Notes: a model not told the origin generated them from the letters alone. A stretch of 64,000 nt of DNA from Chondrosia reniformis (GCA_947172415.1 OX359194.1:2666001-2730000), one strand, 5' to 3'. Counted from the first letter of the stretch, positions 1 through 11,761 are shown. Numbers and translations are program-made.

Positions 1-2575
1 ATTTGCAAAACTCTTGGGATATGGTTTATGGATGTCTGTGAATGCTGTGACCAAGTTTCAGTTTGATATCTGTCCATTTGAATGAGTTGGAGCATTAAAT
101 GTACATTAGATTTTGGTATACAAAGTTAATGTATGGTGAGATAAATACGTATAGGGCAAATATAAGTGAACATCAAAATTTGTAAAACTCTTTGTATATG
201 GTTAATGAATGTCTGTGAATGCTGTGACCAAGTTTCAGCTTGATATCAGTCCATTTGAATGAGTTGCAGCATTAAATGTACATTAGATTCTGGTATATAT
301 ACAAAGTTAATGTATGGTGAGATATAGGGCAAATATGAGTGAACATCAAAATTTGCTAAACTCTTTGGAAATGTTTTATGGATGTCTGTGAATGCTGTGA
401 CCAAGTTTCAGCTTGATATCAGTCCATTTGAATGAGTTGGAGCATTAAATGTACATTAGATTCTGGTATACAAAGTTAATGTATGGTGAGATATAGAGCA
501 AATATGAGTGAACATCAAAATTTGCAAAACTCTTTGGAAATGTTTTATGGATGTCTGTGAATGCTGTGACCAAGTTTCAGCTTGATATCTGTCCATTTGA
601 ATGAGTGGGAGCATTAAATGTACATTAGATTATGGTATACAAAGTTAATGTACGTATAATGAGATATAGGGCAAATATAAGTGAACATCAAAATTTGTAA
701 AACTCTTTGTATATGGTTAATGAATGTCTGTGAATGCTGTGACCAAGTTTCAGCTTGATATCAGTCCATTTGAATGAGTTGCAGCATTAAATGTACAATA
801 GATTCTGGTATAAAAAGTTAATGTATGGTGAGATATAGGGCAAATATATATAAGTGAACATCAAAATTTTCAAAACTCTTTGTATATGGTTAATGTATGT
901 CTGTGAATGCTGTGACCAAGTTTCAGCTTGATATCTGTCCATTTGAACGAGCTGGAGCATTAAATGTACATTAGATTCTGGTATACAAAGTTAATGTATT
1001 GTGAGATATTGGGCAAATATGAGTGAACATCAAAATTTGCAAAACTCTTTGTATATGGTTTATGGATGTCTGTGAATGCTGTGACCAAGTTTCAGCTTGA
1101 TATCTGTCCATTTGAATGAGTTGGAGCATTAAATGTACATTAGATTCTGGAATACAAAGTTAATGTATGGTGAGATATAGGGCAAATATAAGTGAACATC
1201 AAAATTTGTAAAACTCTTTGGAAATGTTTTATGGATGTCTGTGAATGCTGTGACCAAGTTTCAGCTTGATATCTGTCCATTTGAATGAGTTGCAGCATTA
1301 AATGTACATTAGATTCTGGTATAAAAAGTTAATGTATGGTGAGATATAGGGCAAATATGAGTGAACATCAAAATTTGCAAAACTCCCTTGGATATGGTTT
1401 ATGGATGTCTGTGAATGCTGTGACCAGGTTTCAGCTTGATATCTGTCCATTTGAATGAGTTGGAGCATTAAATGTACATTAGATTTTGGTATACAAAGTT
1501 AATGTATGGTGAGATATAGGGCAAATATGAGTGAACATCAAAATTTGCAAAACTCTTTGGAAATGTTTTATGGATGTCTGTGAATACTGTGACCAAGTTT
1601 CAGCTTGATATCTGTCCATTTGAATGAGTTACAGCATTAAATGTACATTAGATTCTGGTATAAAAAGTTAATGTATGGTGAGATATAGGGCAAATATGAG
1701 TGAACATCAAAATTTGCAAAACTCTTTGGATATGTTTTATGGATGTCTGTGAATGCTGTGACCAAGTTTCAGCTTGATATCTTTCCATTTGAATGAGTTG
1801 CAGCATTAAATGTACATTAGATTCTGGTATAAAAAGTTAATGTATGGTGAGATATAGGGCAAATATGATTGAACATCAAAATTTGCACAACTCCTTGGAT
1901 ATGGTTTATGGATGTCTGTGAATGCTGTGACCAAGTTTCAGCTTGATATCTGTCCATTTGAATGAGTTGGAGCATGAAATGTATATTAGATTCTGGTATA
2001 CAGTTAATGTACTTATGGTGAGATATAGAGCAAATATGAGTGAACATCAAAATTTGCAAAACTCTTTGGATATGTTTTATGGATGTCTGTGAATACTGTG
2101 ACCAAGTTTCAGCTTGATATCAGTCCATTTGAATGAGTTGGAGCATTAAATGTACATTAGATTCTGGTATACAAAGTTAATGTATGTTGAGATATAGAGC
2201 AAATATGAGTGAACATCAAAATTTGCAAAACTCTTGGGATATGGTTATGGATGTCTGTGAATGCTGTGACCAAGTTTCAGCTTGATATCTGTCCATTTGA
2301 ATGAGTTGGAGCATTAAATGTACATTAGATTCTGGTATACAAAGTTAATGTATAATGAGATATAGGGCAAATATGAGTGAACATCAAAATTTGCACAACT
2401 CTTTGTATATGGTTAATGAATGTCTGTGAATGCTGTGACCAAGTTTCAGCTTGATATCAGTCCATTTGAATGAGTTGGAGCATTAAATGTACATTAGATT
2501 CTGGTATGCAAAGTTAATGTATAATAAGATATAGGGCAAATATAAGTGAACATCAAAATTTGCAAAACTCCATCA
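1..2575. repeat. Satellite array, period about 170 bp
   Basis: About 15 head-to-tail copies of a unit near 170 bp fill the first 2.6 kb. An easy anchor is the word tgtgaccaagtttcag, which recurs about every 165-175 bp. Units differ by point changes and small indels (for example taaaaagtt versus tacaaagtt), so the array is diverged rather than freshly amplified. It runs in from the left edge and stops at about 2575. No long reading frame crosses it. The unit length is close to one nucleosome repeat, as in many centromeric or heterochromatic satellites; that role here is inference only. Confidence 0.95.
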
Positions 2576-2789
2576 AATAATACGTACATTTGAAGCTTCA
2601 TTCATATAATTGCACATATATAGTTAATGTTACATACACACAAAATGTATACCACACACACACCTTGCATGGTATGTAAATAACTAATAATTATTAATAA
2701 TTTTAATGTTGCATTAATGAGTTCAAAATAACAATTTATATCAATAAAATAACTCTAAATTCTTTGCAGAAAGGCACATGTGACCTGAT

Positions 2790-4178
2790 TCATGATATCT
2801 TGTCCTTTTTCACCTTGATGTCAGTAAATTGTACCTTCTTGTACTGACCACTCACCGGAAATGTTAAGGTGCTGCTATCAGCTGTTGTAATTACCATTTC
2901 AGCTTCATAAGGAACGTCAATTTGCAGTCTTCCAGTTGTTATGACAACCCTTTCATGACTCTCTGGAGAAATTGAGATGGGGATTTCCCATTCTCTCCTT
3001 CTGACCTCTGCATGCCTCCTAGCGTAACTCCCGCTGGCAGACAACTTTACTACATAGCCAGTGGATACCTCAAGCAATTCAGGCAATCCCGAGTGCACCC
3101 TAAAATCACCAGCTACTTCTAATCCTGCATTGATGTCCCACTCTGACTCCTCTATAATCTCATTGGATATTTTATGTGTGATGATGTGCTCAGTTTTACT
3201 GTGACTATTGTCGTACTCTAGGCTCTCAATTTCCTCAACTGATGGAACAATAGATGTGATAGTTGGATAGTGAACATTTTTCAGCACAGAACTAGTAATT
3301 TTTTTGATGAACAAGAAGCCCACGGCTAGCAACTCTTTTGTGCTTGGAGCAGGGACTTCCAGCACGTGTACAACGACCCCTGCACACCAGCCTGATCCTA
3401 CACAGATGGGATATACTTCACTTTCATCACAAGCAGCCTGGGATACTGTGGTAGAGAAACCTACATCCGATCTGTTGGTGCTGAATTTTATTGCTCCTAA
3501 ACGTGTTTGTTTGCCACTTGCTCCATTTCCTGACAGCTGCATTGAAGTTATCAGCTCTCCAGGCTGCAATGTGTACTCGGAAAAGTCTCCCAAAGGAACT
3601 CCAAACTCCTTTCTTGTCCCATCAGAGAGCCAAATCTTTATGCAATGTATTTGTCTTCTACCAGACCAAACTCCAATTCGCTTAAGTGTTGCGCCCTTCA
3701 ATCCATGGAGCAAATACTCAAAGGTACCTTTCCTCTGTTGCCTTCCAATCTGCGAATTATGTCGACCGCCAACAAATCTAACTACTTCATAAGGATCTCC
3801 CTTGCCGCCGAATCCTGGTATCGACCCTGTCGAGTTAAAAGTGAACCTCTCACAGTCAGTCATCGCGGATGGATGCTTAGACAAAAGATCTGTGCGGAAG
3901 TCATTTTTCTTGAATTTTTCCTTCAAAAAATCAACATCCTTTGCAAGCTCTTGTTGCTGACAGAGGCTGCTAGTATCCTTTTCGGAGAAGTCGCACGTGA
4001 AGGATGTATCACCGCTTGGGATACTGATGTCTTCATCCGATCCTATCGTAAAGGAAGGTGATTTTAGTTCATTGACGTGTTCAAGTGTCCCCTCAGCGAC
4101 AACTAAGCTTCTCAATTCCTCTTCTACTAGGTCTGAAAAGGTGAAAGTCGCCTTACTATTTGTAGAGTCAGCTTCCAT
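2790..4178 (-). CDS. Jacalin-like lectin domain plus aerolysin/ETX-MTX2-type pore-forming domain protein
   Basis: A single-exon reading frame of 462 codons from ATG at 4178 to TGA at 2790. Residues 1-115 are acidic and Ser-rich, with no signal peptide and no family I recognise. Residues about 120-285 look like a jacalin-type beta-prism: the Gly-rich start GFGGKGDPYE, the strand pattern around IKIWLSDG, and the LGAIKF strand. Residues about 290-460 are rich in alternating Ser/Thr strands and fit the aerolysin/ETX-MTX2 fold. This domain order is the one known from natterin-like and Dln1-type animal proteins, where the lectin part binds glycans and the aerolysin part can oligomerise in membranes. 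Function here is inferred from architecture. Lack of a leader suggests a cytosolic or non-classically released protein, or a missing 5' exon. The next gene upstream, also on the minus strand, ends 504 bp away. Family call fairly sure; exact role unknown. Confidence 0.82.
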   Translation of the reverse strand: MEADSTNSKATFTFSDLVEEELRSLVVAEGTLEHVNELKSPSFTIGSDEDISIPSGDTSFTCDFSEKDTSSLCQQQELAKDVDFLKEKFKKNDFRTDLLSKHPSAMTDCERFTFNSTGSIPGFGGKGDPYEVVRFVGGRHNSQIGRQQRKGTFEYLLHGLKGATLKRIGVWSGRRQIHCIKIWLSDGTRKEFGVPLGDFSEYTLQPGELITSMQLSGNGASGKQTRLGAIKFSTNRSDVGFSTTVSQAACDESEVYPICVGSGWCAGVVVHVLEVPAPSTKELLAVGFLFIKKITSSVLKNVHYPTITSIVPSVEEIESLEYDNSHSKTEHIITHKISNEIIEESEWDINAGLEVAGDFRVHSGLPELLEVSTGYVVKLSASGSYARRHAEVRRREWEIPISISPESHERVVITTGRLQIDVPYEAEMVITTADSSTLTFPVSGQYKKVQFTDIKVKKDKIS

Positions 4179-4682
4179 ACATTCAGTCGGTCAGAACGAG
4201 CCAGAAGGAGAAAACCGAGTTAATAAATGTAATTAACCTACGTCCCCTAAAGTTGGTGTTGAGAGCATATTAGGGTTTCCTATTATTAGTCAAGTATGCA
4301 CGTGTATTGAAATAGAAAGAACCAATAGAAAGATAGACATGGGTAGATAGATATTATTTTAAACAGAATAGCTGCATCCATCATACGTGGATTTTCATGC
4401 AGGTCACGTAAACGAAAAGCATGATTAACATTAAAAACTATGATAGATGAATAAATTAAACCACGAGTTGTGGAAATATATGATAAACAACCGGTAAATA
4501 AAGGGTGTTTCTTCTAGGAGATTTATTCTTTACTAATTTCGCATGCACTTTCCTTGGCCTAATTATATGTGCTTTACAAACATCAAGATTACATGCTATT
4601 AATAACCTTAACTTATTGAACACTGGTATTTACATTACTGCAACCTTATAAGTTTAGTGCTAACTGTATAATTACACTTAAA
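4179..4682. other. Intergenic spacer between two minus-strand genes
   Basis: 504 bp separate the start codon of the jacalin/aerolysin gene from the stop codon of the MANSC-domain gene. It must hold the promoter of the former and the 3' end of the latter. I see no long frame, repeat array or RNA gene in it. Confidence 0.6.
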
Positions 4683-7600
4683 TCAAGAGTACATTCCGTT
4701 GATGAGGTAATCCATTTTCTTGTACTTGCGTCGTTTGAAACCATCGTATCCTTTCTTGGCTATCAAGGCAATACCCAGAGCAATCACCACCACAACAAAG
4801 AGCCCCCCTATTACTGATCCAACAGCAATTCCAACAGTGTTGGAGGAGGAGCTGGAATCAACAGGGCCTGCCCCTTCAGACTGCACTTTCACCTCATCAT
4901 CAGATCCCAATTTAGTAAATTCATCTTTAAGTTGTTCCAAGGTCTCCTGGATATCAGCATCTGAATCTGAAGTATCATCTTTAACAGCATTTGATTCCTC
5001 ATCTATTGGAATGCAAGAACATCACACATACGTATGAATAATCAAGGAGATAATCAAACCACAAGTAACCTACATAACTAATTCTTAAATTTTGTGTTGA
5101 GAGCTATGGTGTCTTATGCTTTGTAGATAAAGTATTGAACGCTAGCCGACATCCATGAATGTAATGTGATGTGTGTATGCTGATGAAGACCTCCGGGTTG
5201 AAACGTTCAATGTTTTTTAAATACAATTGTTGCTGAGTCTCAATAAATTAGGATACTTATATGTACATACGGTATGTAATTGCACTAATCAGGCAATATT
5301 TATGTACAATGAAGTTTAATTACAAATTACTTAGCAAATTAGGGATTGTAACAAACCTGCATCATTTAGATTTTCATTTTCTTCAACATCTATTGTCTTC
5401 CCAAAATCACCATCATCATGAGTCTGCTTCAGCAAAAGATGTAAATATGAAATTAATAAAACTACATTGGACATACGCACATACGTACAACTTAAAAGCT
5501 TTTTACAAAAGAATAAGACAAATATTCCTAGGATTACTGATGAAGGGTGGAATTCACAGAAACAGCTAAGCAAAGAAAGGAGGAATAGTCCAACTATATC
5601 TTCATCCAAAGCTCTATAGGTTACCTTAAGTCATAATCTATGTTTTAGTGCACTCCATAAATGTTCCTAGACCTCATGTGCAAGTTAACCATACGACTTA
5701 GACCTCATGTGCAAGTTAACCATACGACTTAGACCTCATGTGCAAGTTAACCATACGACTTAGATCTCATGTGCAAGTTAACCATACGACTTAGACCTCA
5801 TGTGCAAGTTAACCATACGAATTAGACCTCATGTGCAAGTTAACCATACGACTTAGACCTCATGTGCAAGTTAACCATACGACTTAGATCTCATGTGCAA
5901 GTTAACCATACGACTTAGACCTCATGTGCAAGTTAACCATACGAATTAGACCTCATGTGCAAGTTAACCATACGTACGTATGACTTAGACCTCATGTGCA
6001 AGTTAACCATACGACTTAGACCTCATGTGCAAGTTAACCATACGAATTAGACCTCATGTGCAAGTTAACCATACGACTTAGACCTCATGTGCAAGTTAAC
6101 CATACGACTTAGACCTCATGTGCAAGTTAACCATACAACTTAGACCTCATGTGCAAGTTAACCATACGTACGTATGACTTAGACCTCATGTGCAAGTTAA
6201 CCATACGACTTAGACCTCATGTGCAAGTTAACCATACGACTTAGACCTCATGTGCAAGTTAACCATGACTGAGAGAATGGTGTTCATACATACGTATGTA
6301 CAGTACGTGTGTGCATCCTAGGGAAGACTAAATTTAGAAAAGATTGAACATTCTATGAAAAGCCATTTGATCGATTTTGATTGGAACCACAGCAAATAAG
6401 AAGAAAGCCTCATGTGCAAGTTAACCATACGACTTAGACCTCATGTGCAAGTTAACCATACAACTTAGACCTCATGTGCAAGTTAACCATACGTACGTAT
6501 GACTTAGACCTCATGTGCAAGTTAACCATACGACTTAGACCTCATGTGCAAGTTAACCATATGACTTAGACCTCATGTGCAAGTTAACCATACGACTTAG
6601 ACCTCATGTGCAAGATAACTATACGACTTAGACCTCATGTGCCAGTTAACCATACGACTTAGACCTCATGTGCAAGTTAACCATACGTACGTATGACTTA
6701 GACCTCATGTGCAAGTTAACCATACGACTTAGACCTCATGTGCAAGTTAACCATACGACTTAGATCTCATGTGCAAGTTAACCATACGACTTAGACCTCA
6801 TGTGCAAGTTAACCATACGAATTAGACCTCATGTGCAAGTTAACCATACGACTTAGACCTCATGTGCAAGTTAACCATACGACTTAGATCTCATGTGCAA
6901 GTTAACCATACGACTTAGACCTCATGTGCAAGTTAACCATACGAATTAGACCTCATGTGCAAGTTAACCATACGTACGTATGACTTAGACCTCATGTGCA
7001 AGTTAACCATACGACTTAGACCTCATGTGCAAGTTAACCATACGAATTAGACCTCATGTGCAAGTTAACCATACGACTTAGACCTCATGTGCAAGTTAAC
7101 CATACGACTTAGACCTCATGTGCAAGTTAACCATACAACTTAGACCTCATGTGCAAGTTAACCATACGTACGTATGACTTAGACCTCATGTGCAAGTTAA
7201 CCATACGACTTAGACCTCATGTGCAAGTTAACCATACGACTTAGACCTCATGTGCAAGTTAACCATGACTGAGAGAATGGTGTTCATACATACGTATGTA
7301 CAGTACGTGTGTGCATCCTAGGGAAGACTAAATTTAGAAAAGATTGAACATTCTATGAAAAGCCATTTGATCGATTTTGATTGGAACCACAGCAAATAAG
7401 AAGAAAGCCTCATGTGCAAGTTAACCATACGACTTAGACCTCATGTGCAAGTTAACCATACAACTTAGACCTCATGTGCAAGTTAACCATACGTACGTAT
7501 GACTTAGACCTCATGTGCAAGTTAACCATACGACTTAGACCTCATGTGCAAGTTAACCATATGACTTAGACCTCATGTGCAAGTTAACCATACGACTTAG

Positions 7601-10600
7601 ACCTCATGTGCAAGATAACTATACGACTTAGACCTCATGTGCCAGTTAACCATACGACTTAGACCTCATGTGCAAGTTAACCATACGTACGTATGACTTA
7701 GACCTCATGTGCAAGTTAACCATACGACTTAGACCTCATGTGCAAGTTAACCATATGACTTAGACCTCATGTGCAAGTTAACCATACGACTTAGACCTCA
7801 TGTGCAAGTTAACCATATGACTTAGACCTCATGTGCAAGTTAACCATACGACTTAGACCTCATGTGCAAGTTAACCATACGACTTAGACCTCATGTGCAA
7901 GTTAACCATGACTGAGAGAATGGTGTTCATATATACGTATGTACAGTACATGTGTGCATCCTAGGGAAGACTAAATTTAGAAAAGATTGAACATTCTATG
8001 AAAAGCCATTTGATCAATTTTGATTGGAACCACAGCAAATAAGAAGAAAGCCTGACTTGTGTGTAAGACAAATCTTACAAACCTCTTCACTATTAGAGTC
8101 TTCTTTAACTGATTCTGTGTCACTATCCGCATCTTCTGTAGCTGATTTTTCTTCTCCTCCTTCTTTATTTTCATCATTTCCTGCTCCTTCTTCATCAACA
8201 GTTCCATCCTCGTTATCATCAGCTTCAACAGTTTCATCCTCGTCATCATCGTCAGCTTCTTCGTCATCAGCTTCTTTGTCATCAGCTTCTTCGTCATCAG
8301 CTTCTTCATCATCAGCTTCTTCATCATCAGCTTCTTCGTCATCAGCTTCTTCGTCATCAGCTTCTTCGTCATCAGCTTCTTCGTCATCAGTTTCTTTGTC
8401 ATCAGCTTCTTCGTCATCATCTTCTTCAATAACATTTTCTTTATCATCTTTGCCTTCCTGGGCTATTTACATAAAATCACAAATAGAGATAAATATACGT
8501 ATATAATTCCGTAATACATGCGCATAAACATTGACTGAATAGCTGTACTCAAATGCAGTACAAATGATAAGAGATCATGTGACTAAAACGGCAGCTGCAA
8601 GTATGACAACTGATCCAAACACTATTTTCACTTCTACTAAAAAGATGTTTTACCATGAAGACTTCACTTGGGGGTAGACCCTGCTATTAGTATGTATGTA
8701 TACATCACTGAATAAAACTTTGGACAGAGGAAATAGGCATAGAGGAAACCATAACTACAGGATTTCCATATTAATAAACAACAGGTATTACCAATTATTA
8801 ACTGTATATAACTTCTTTTGTGTATTAAATCCAATTTATGGGGCTTTTGTGCTATAGTTAGATGATAGTTATGTAGATGCATATGGTTTCTATATTCATG
8901 GGAAGAGTTAGTCTCCTTAAACAGAAGGTAAGGACTCAAATGAGGATCAATTCAAATGGACCAATCAAAATGTAGCAACAAATACATACAGTGGAAACTA
9001 CTTAACAGCAGAGTATTTGGACTGTAAGCTTCATATTAAGAGAAGAGTAGCCAATAAAATTAGTGTAATTAGAAAGAATAAGATTATTGGTTTAGTAAAC
9101 AAGTTAGCTTAGAAGAGACTCCTTTGTTTGAGTTGATACATTCATTGCTACACCTAAATTCATGACCTACTTCTTTGTGGCCTCGTGAGCCTTCATCTGT
9201 GATGTACGTACGTATATGTCAAATAGGTCCTAAGCATGTTCATGTTATGTGTTACTAGCTTAGGCGATGATTAAGTTAAAAATGCTCAACTACAATTAAA
9301 CAAAGACTAGAATAACCTGAAATCCTATTAGCAAGAGGTAATGTTTTCCAGTACACAGCAGTACATTCACCAAATTCAAACAAACAGAAACTAGGACACT
9401 GAAATGTACTTAGGCATGTATAACACAATTATGCAGTGTCTATTAGACTAAGAGAACTGAAACAAACAAGAGGTTTAGGGCTAAACTGAAAAGGAAAGCA
9501 TTCTAAGGCCATATATGTATTTATATACGTACGTAGGAGTTATTATATTGGTCAGGTTGGTCTACATATGTATGTACGTATATCCATATTGAAAGGGTGT
9601 ACATACGTACGTAGATACTGTTATTTCATTGAAATGATGATGAATACCATTCAGTTGTAGCCTCTTTGGTTAAGCTCCACTTGCATTGACCGAAACTAAC
9701 TTTTCAGCTCTCAACATTTGTAGAACTTAGTCTTCACAAGATATTCTATCTACGTGTATACGTACATACGTACTTGTGTGCTGCAAGTTTCTGATAAGAA
9801 CTGCCCACATTCAGCACAATATCATATGCCTTTGCTGTAAGGTTTTCCATATAGTTTGCTGACACATTGCAATCTTCATACATCTCCATAATCATGCATA
9901 CATCTGTCTTTCCCAATAACAACTATCCTTATAAATTATATGTATTCTCTCCTATGTAATATTAAATTATGCTGTATACATTATTTACTTTTAAATGGAT
10001 GGAAAAGTGAGGTGTGCTAATTCAATGCTTACATACGTACGTACATGCATAGATCTTATTGTATACGTATGTACGTACATACGGCCGTACATACGTATAC
10101 ACAACAAAGGATGGAAATGGTAATATCCATCACATACAGTGTGCAAACCTTGGTAGGCAATAATTGGAAAAGTCAAATTATCTCAACTATATAAGTTCCA
10201 GTATTGTGACCAAACCAAGTTTGACCAACTAGAGCTCTACTAAGAGACTTATGTAACTACAAGTTTGTCCACTAAAGGTTTGTAACTACAGGGTACAAGT
10301 GACACTCTTCCACAGGTGTCTCCTCCATCTGTTGGAGTGAGAGCACACTGAACATTCTAACAAGGACTACGTACACTTTAAACTACATGAGAAACCAGTT
10401 CAGGAGGACAGATGGGCCAATTACATTTAGTCACTTACGTACGTACATGGAATACAAAGTGCAAGAAATCCTTTACGTGTGCATCACCTTTGTTAACAAT
10501 CTGATTATATAATAAATAATTAAATATGTCCAGGATGCATAACTAGTTAACATAAATAGAGAACACAATAAGGAAGTGTGTCATCTTACACAAGGGGGCT

Positions 10601-11761
10601 ACGAGGCATTTGATGCAGGCACTGTGCCAAGCCCATAAGGATTCATCAGTTTAAGATATAAGATGATTAAAGGGTGACAAATTGTACATGTTTAAAGAAT
10701 ATGGTGAATAAGGAAAAGTGAAGCTCTTTGTGGCAGTAGTAAAGTAAATCACAGGGTTAGACCTACTAGACACACACAGCAGATGGAACATACGTACATG
10801 ATCTTAAACTGATGAAGATCCCAGGGTCACCAATGAAGGTTGAAATTCCCAGAAACAACTGTCTGGCCAAGTGGAGAAGAAGTAAAGTAAAAGGAGAAAA
10901 CTCTTGTATCCTCGTCCAAAACTCTCACAAGGTTTAGTTCTTTTATACTAGATTAGATGTACATATATAGCGTGTTGAAGAACTGTGTGTTAGATTATTC
11001 TATGAGATGAAGCAGGGAGATATAGGCTATATAATCAGAGTACCTGTGTTTACCAGTGATCTGAGTATAGGCTTATACAGTCACTATACTACAGTTTCAA
11101 TGACATACCTTGCAATATAAAGTTGGCAACAAAGTCATGATGTTCAGCTGTGACACAAGTCTTCTCCATTGCGCAAGCCATCATATAACAGTTGCGACCT
11201 GACTTTGATAATCCACTCATCTTATAAACTGCCAAGTCACAGGATTCTACACCAACAGGCACAAATGAGATAACATGCATTTGTACACTTGCCATGCATG
11301 TGCAGAATTTTAAGGACTTTCAGAACAGAAAACAGTATCTTATTTACATAACTTGTATCCTTTCAACAGCAATTTAATGGTTATTGAATGATAATGGTAA
11401 TATGCCGAGAATACAGTACATATGAGATCTATTAGAACAGATTGCACAGCTTATAGATGTACGTAGATGGCTTAGGCCAACATTTATTAACTGTTTCTTA
11501 TACTGTCATTTATTTAATTTCAACTACTAATTCATCGCTCTTATCACACAAAACAGAACGTGTACCTGATCCCATGCACTCCTGGACACACGCTTCGTTA
11601 CTCTCCACTTCGGCTCCGCCCAAGAGTTTAGCTCCTTTCTGAACTGAGGCCTTGATGTCAATTATACGACCGCTCTGGCTTTGAATAGAGACCTGCGAGT
11701 CGTCATCCAGGGCGCCAGCAACCACCAGCGTCACGGCAAACACTAAATACATTGCCATCAT
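4683..11761 (-). CDS. Single-pass membrane protein with MANSC domain and Asp/Glu-rich repeat stalk
   Basis: Five coding exons on the minus strand: 11761-11566, 11246-11109, 8462-8083, 5426-5357 and 5002-4683. All junctions keep frame, giving 367 residues. Residues 1-17 form a signal peptide (MMAMYLVFAVTLVVAGA). Residues about 31-112 match the MANSC/MANEC pattern: a basic/hydrophobic lead, then cysteines in CVQECMGSESC, CDLAVY, NCYMMAC and TC. Exon 3 encodes about ten DDEEA-like 5-residue repeats between acidic flanks. Exon 4 adds a short acidic linker. Exon 5 holds a short heptad-like stretch, a Ser-rich stem, one transmembrane helix (IAVGSVIGGLFVVVVIALGIAL) and a basic tail with Lys/Arg and Tyr. 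The predicted topology is outside N-terminus, inside tail. MANSC domains occur in animal surface proteins such as HAI-1 and LRP11; the ligand here is unknown. Two donors are GTTTGT, a weaker form. An in-frame GTG lies upstream at 11782, but the ATG at 11761 starts the leader better. The exon 3 acceptor (atag before 8462) was chosen because only it keeps the phase. Confidence 0.8.
5180..5254 (+). repeat. Dispersed repeat family A copy (ctgatgaag...gaaac core)
   Basis: A 75-bp segment with ctgatgaagacc, a four-base loop, ggttgaaac and then attgttgct...aggata. Related copies lie at 35053-35100 and 39130-39200 on the plus strand and at 57545-57580 on the minus strand. gacc and ggtt can pair as a short stem. 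It lies in the last intron of the MANSC-domain gene. Confidence 0.7.
5536..5622 (+). repeat. Dispersed repeat family B copy
   Basis: Starts actgatgaagggtggaattc and ends tcatccaaagctctata. Recognisable relatives are at 10808-10935 (plus), 40521-40573 (minus), 47666-47760 (minus) and a fragment at 34049-34085. The shared words are ggaattcc, agaaacagct and tcatccaaagctctat. No coding potential; probably a short non-autonomous mobile element. Confidence 0.65.
6267..6410. repeat. Captured intron-flank segment, copy 1
   Basis: 144 bp beginning gactgagagaatgg and ending agaagaaagcct. It is identical by eye to 7267-7410 and about three bases different from 7910-8053. Only the third copy continues into the exon 3 splice donor, so that one looks original. 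The right-hand junction is at cct, which is also present in the satellite unit (gacctcatg), suggesting recombination at microhomology. Confidence 0.85.
7267..7410. repeat. Captured intron-flank segment, copy 2
   Basis: Second copy of the 144-bp segment, exactly 1000 bp after copy 1. It shares with copy 1 the variants cagtacgtgtg and tgatcgatttt, where the anchor copy at 7910-8053 has cagtacatgtg and tgatcaatttt. Copies 1 and 2 are therefore each other's closest relatives. Confidence 0.85.
7910..8053. repeat. Anchor copy of the captured segment next to exon 3
   Basis: Third copy, followed directly by unique DNA leading to the exon 3 donor of the MANSC-domain gene (exon end at 8083). This context makes it the probable source of the two copies inside the satellite. 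Confidence 0.8.
8463..11108. other. Intron 2 of the MANSC-domain gene
   Basis: 2.6 kb without a supportable exon. It contains many tacgtacgta-type words (for example around 9525, 9605, 10035-10105 and 10438), a dense palindromic cluster at 10060-10102, and one family B repeat at 10808-10935. I see no long reading frame and no RNA gene. Confidence 0.6.
10808..10935 (+). repeat. Dispersed repeat family B copy, longest version
   Basis: The fullest copy of the family in the window. It runs from actgatgaagatccc through ggttgaaattcccagaaaca and ctgtctggcc to ctcgtccaaaactctcac. Compared with 5536-5622 it has extra sequence after the first 16 bases, so copies differ by internal indels. Confidence 0.6.

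Larger units (their letters stand above)
5668..7909. repeat. 31-bp satellite with 1000-bp higher-order organisation
   Basis: Dozens of head-to-tail copies of a 31-bp unit containing gacctcatgtgcaagttaac. Some units carry an extra palindromic tacgtacgta insertion, which marks register. The block near 5761-6410 reappears at exactly +1000 bp (for example tagatctcat at 5761 and 6761, and gactgagag at 6267 and 7267) with almost no change. Two 1000-bp units and a partial third are present. A 144-bp non-satellite segment is embedded at 6267-6410 and 7267-7410. The array lies inside the third intron of the MANSC-domain gene and ends about 170 bp from exon 3. Confidence 0.95.

Noticed and set aside
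3304-4236. Several plus-strand frames of 64-162 codons
   Set aside because: Antisense shadows of the jacalin/aerolysin gene, with no recognisable domain.
5668-7909. CRISPR-like array of 31-bp repeats
   Set aside because: Repeats are directly adjacent without unique spacers, no cas genes are present, and the context is an intron of an animal gene.
8024-8506. 160-codon Ser/Ala-rich plus-strand frame, and a Lys/Met/Leu minus-strand frame
   Set aside because: Shadows of the acidic-repeat exon 3; the third frame (DDEEA) alone joins in phase to both neighbouring exons.
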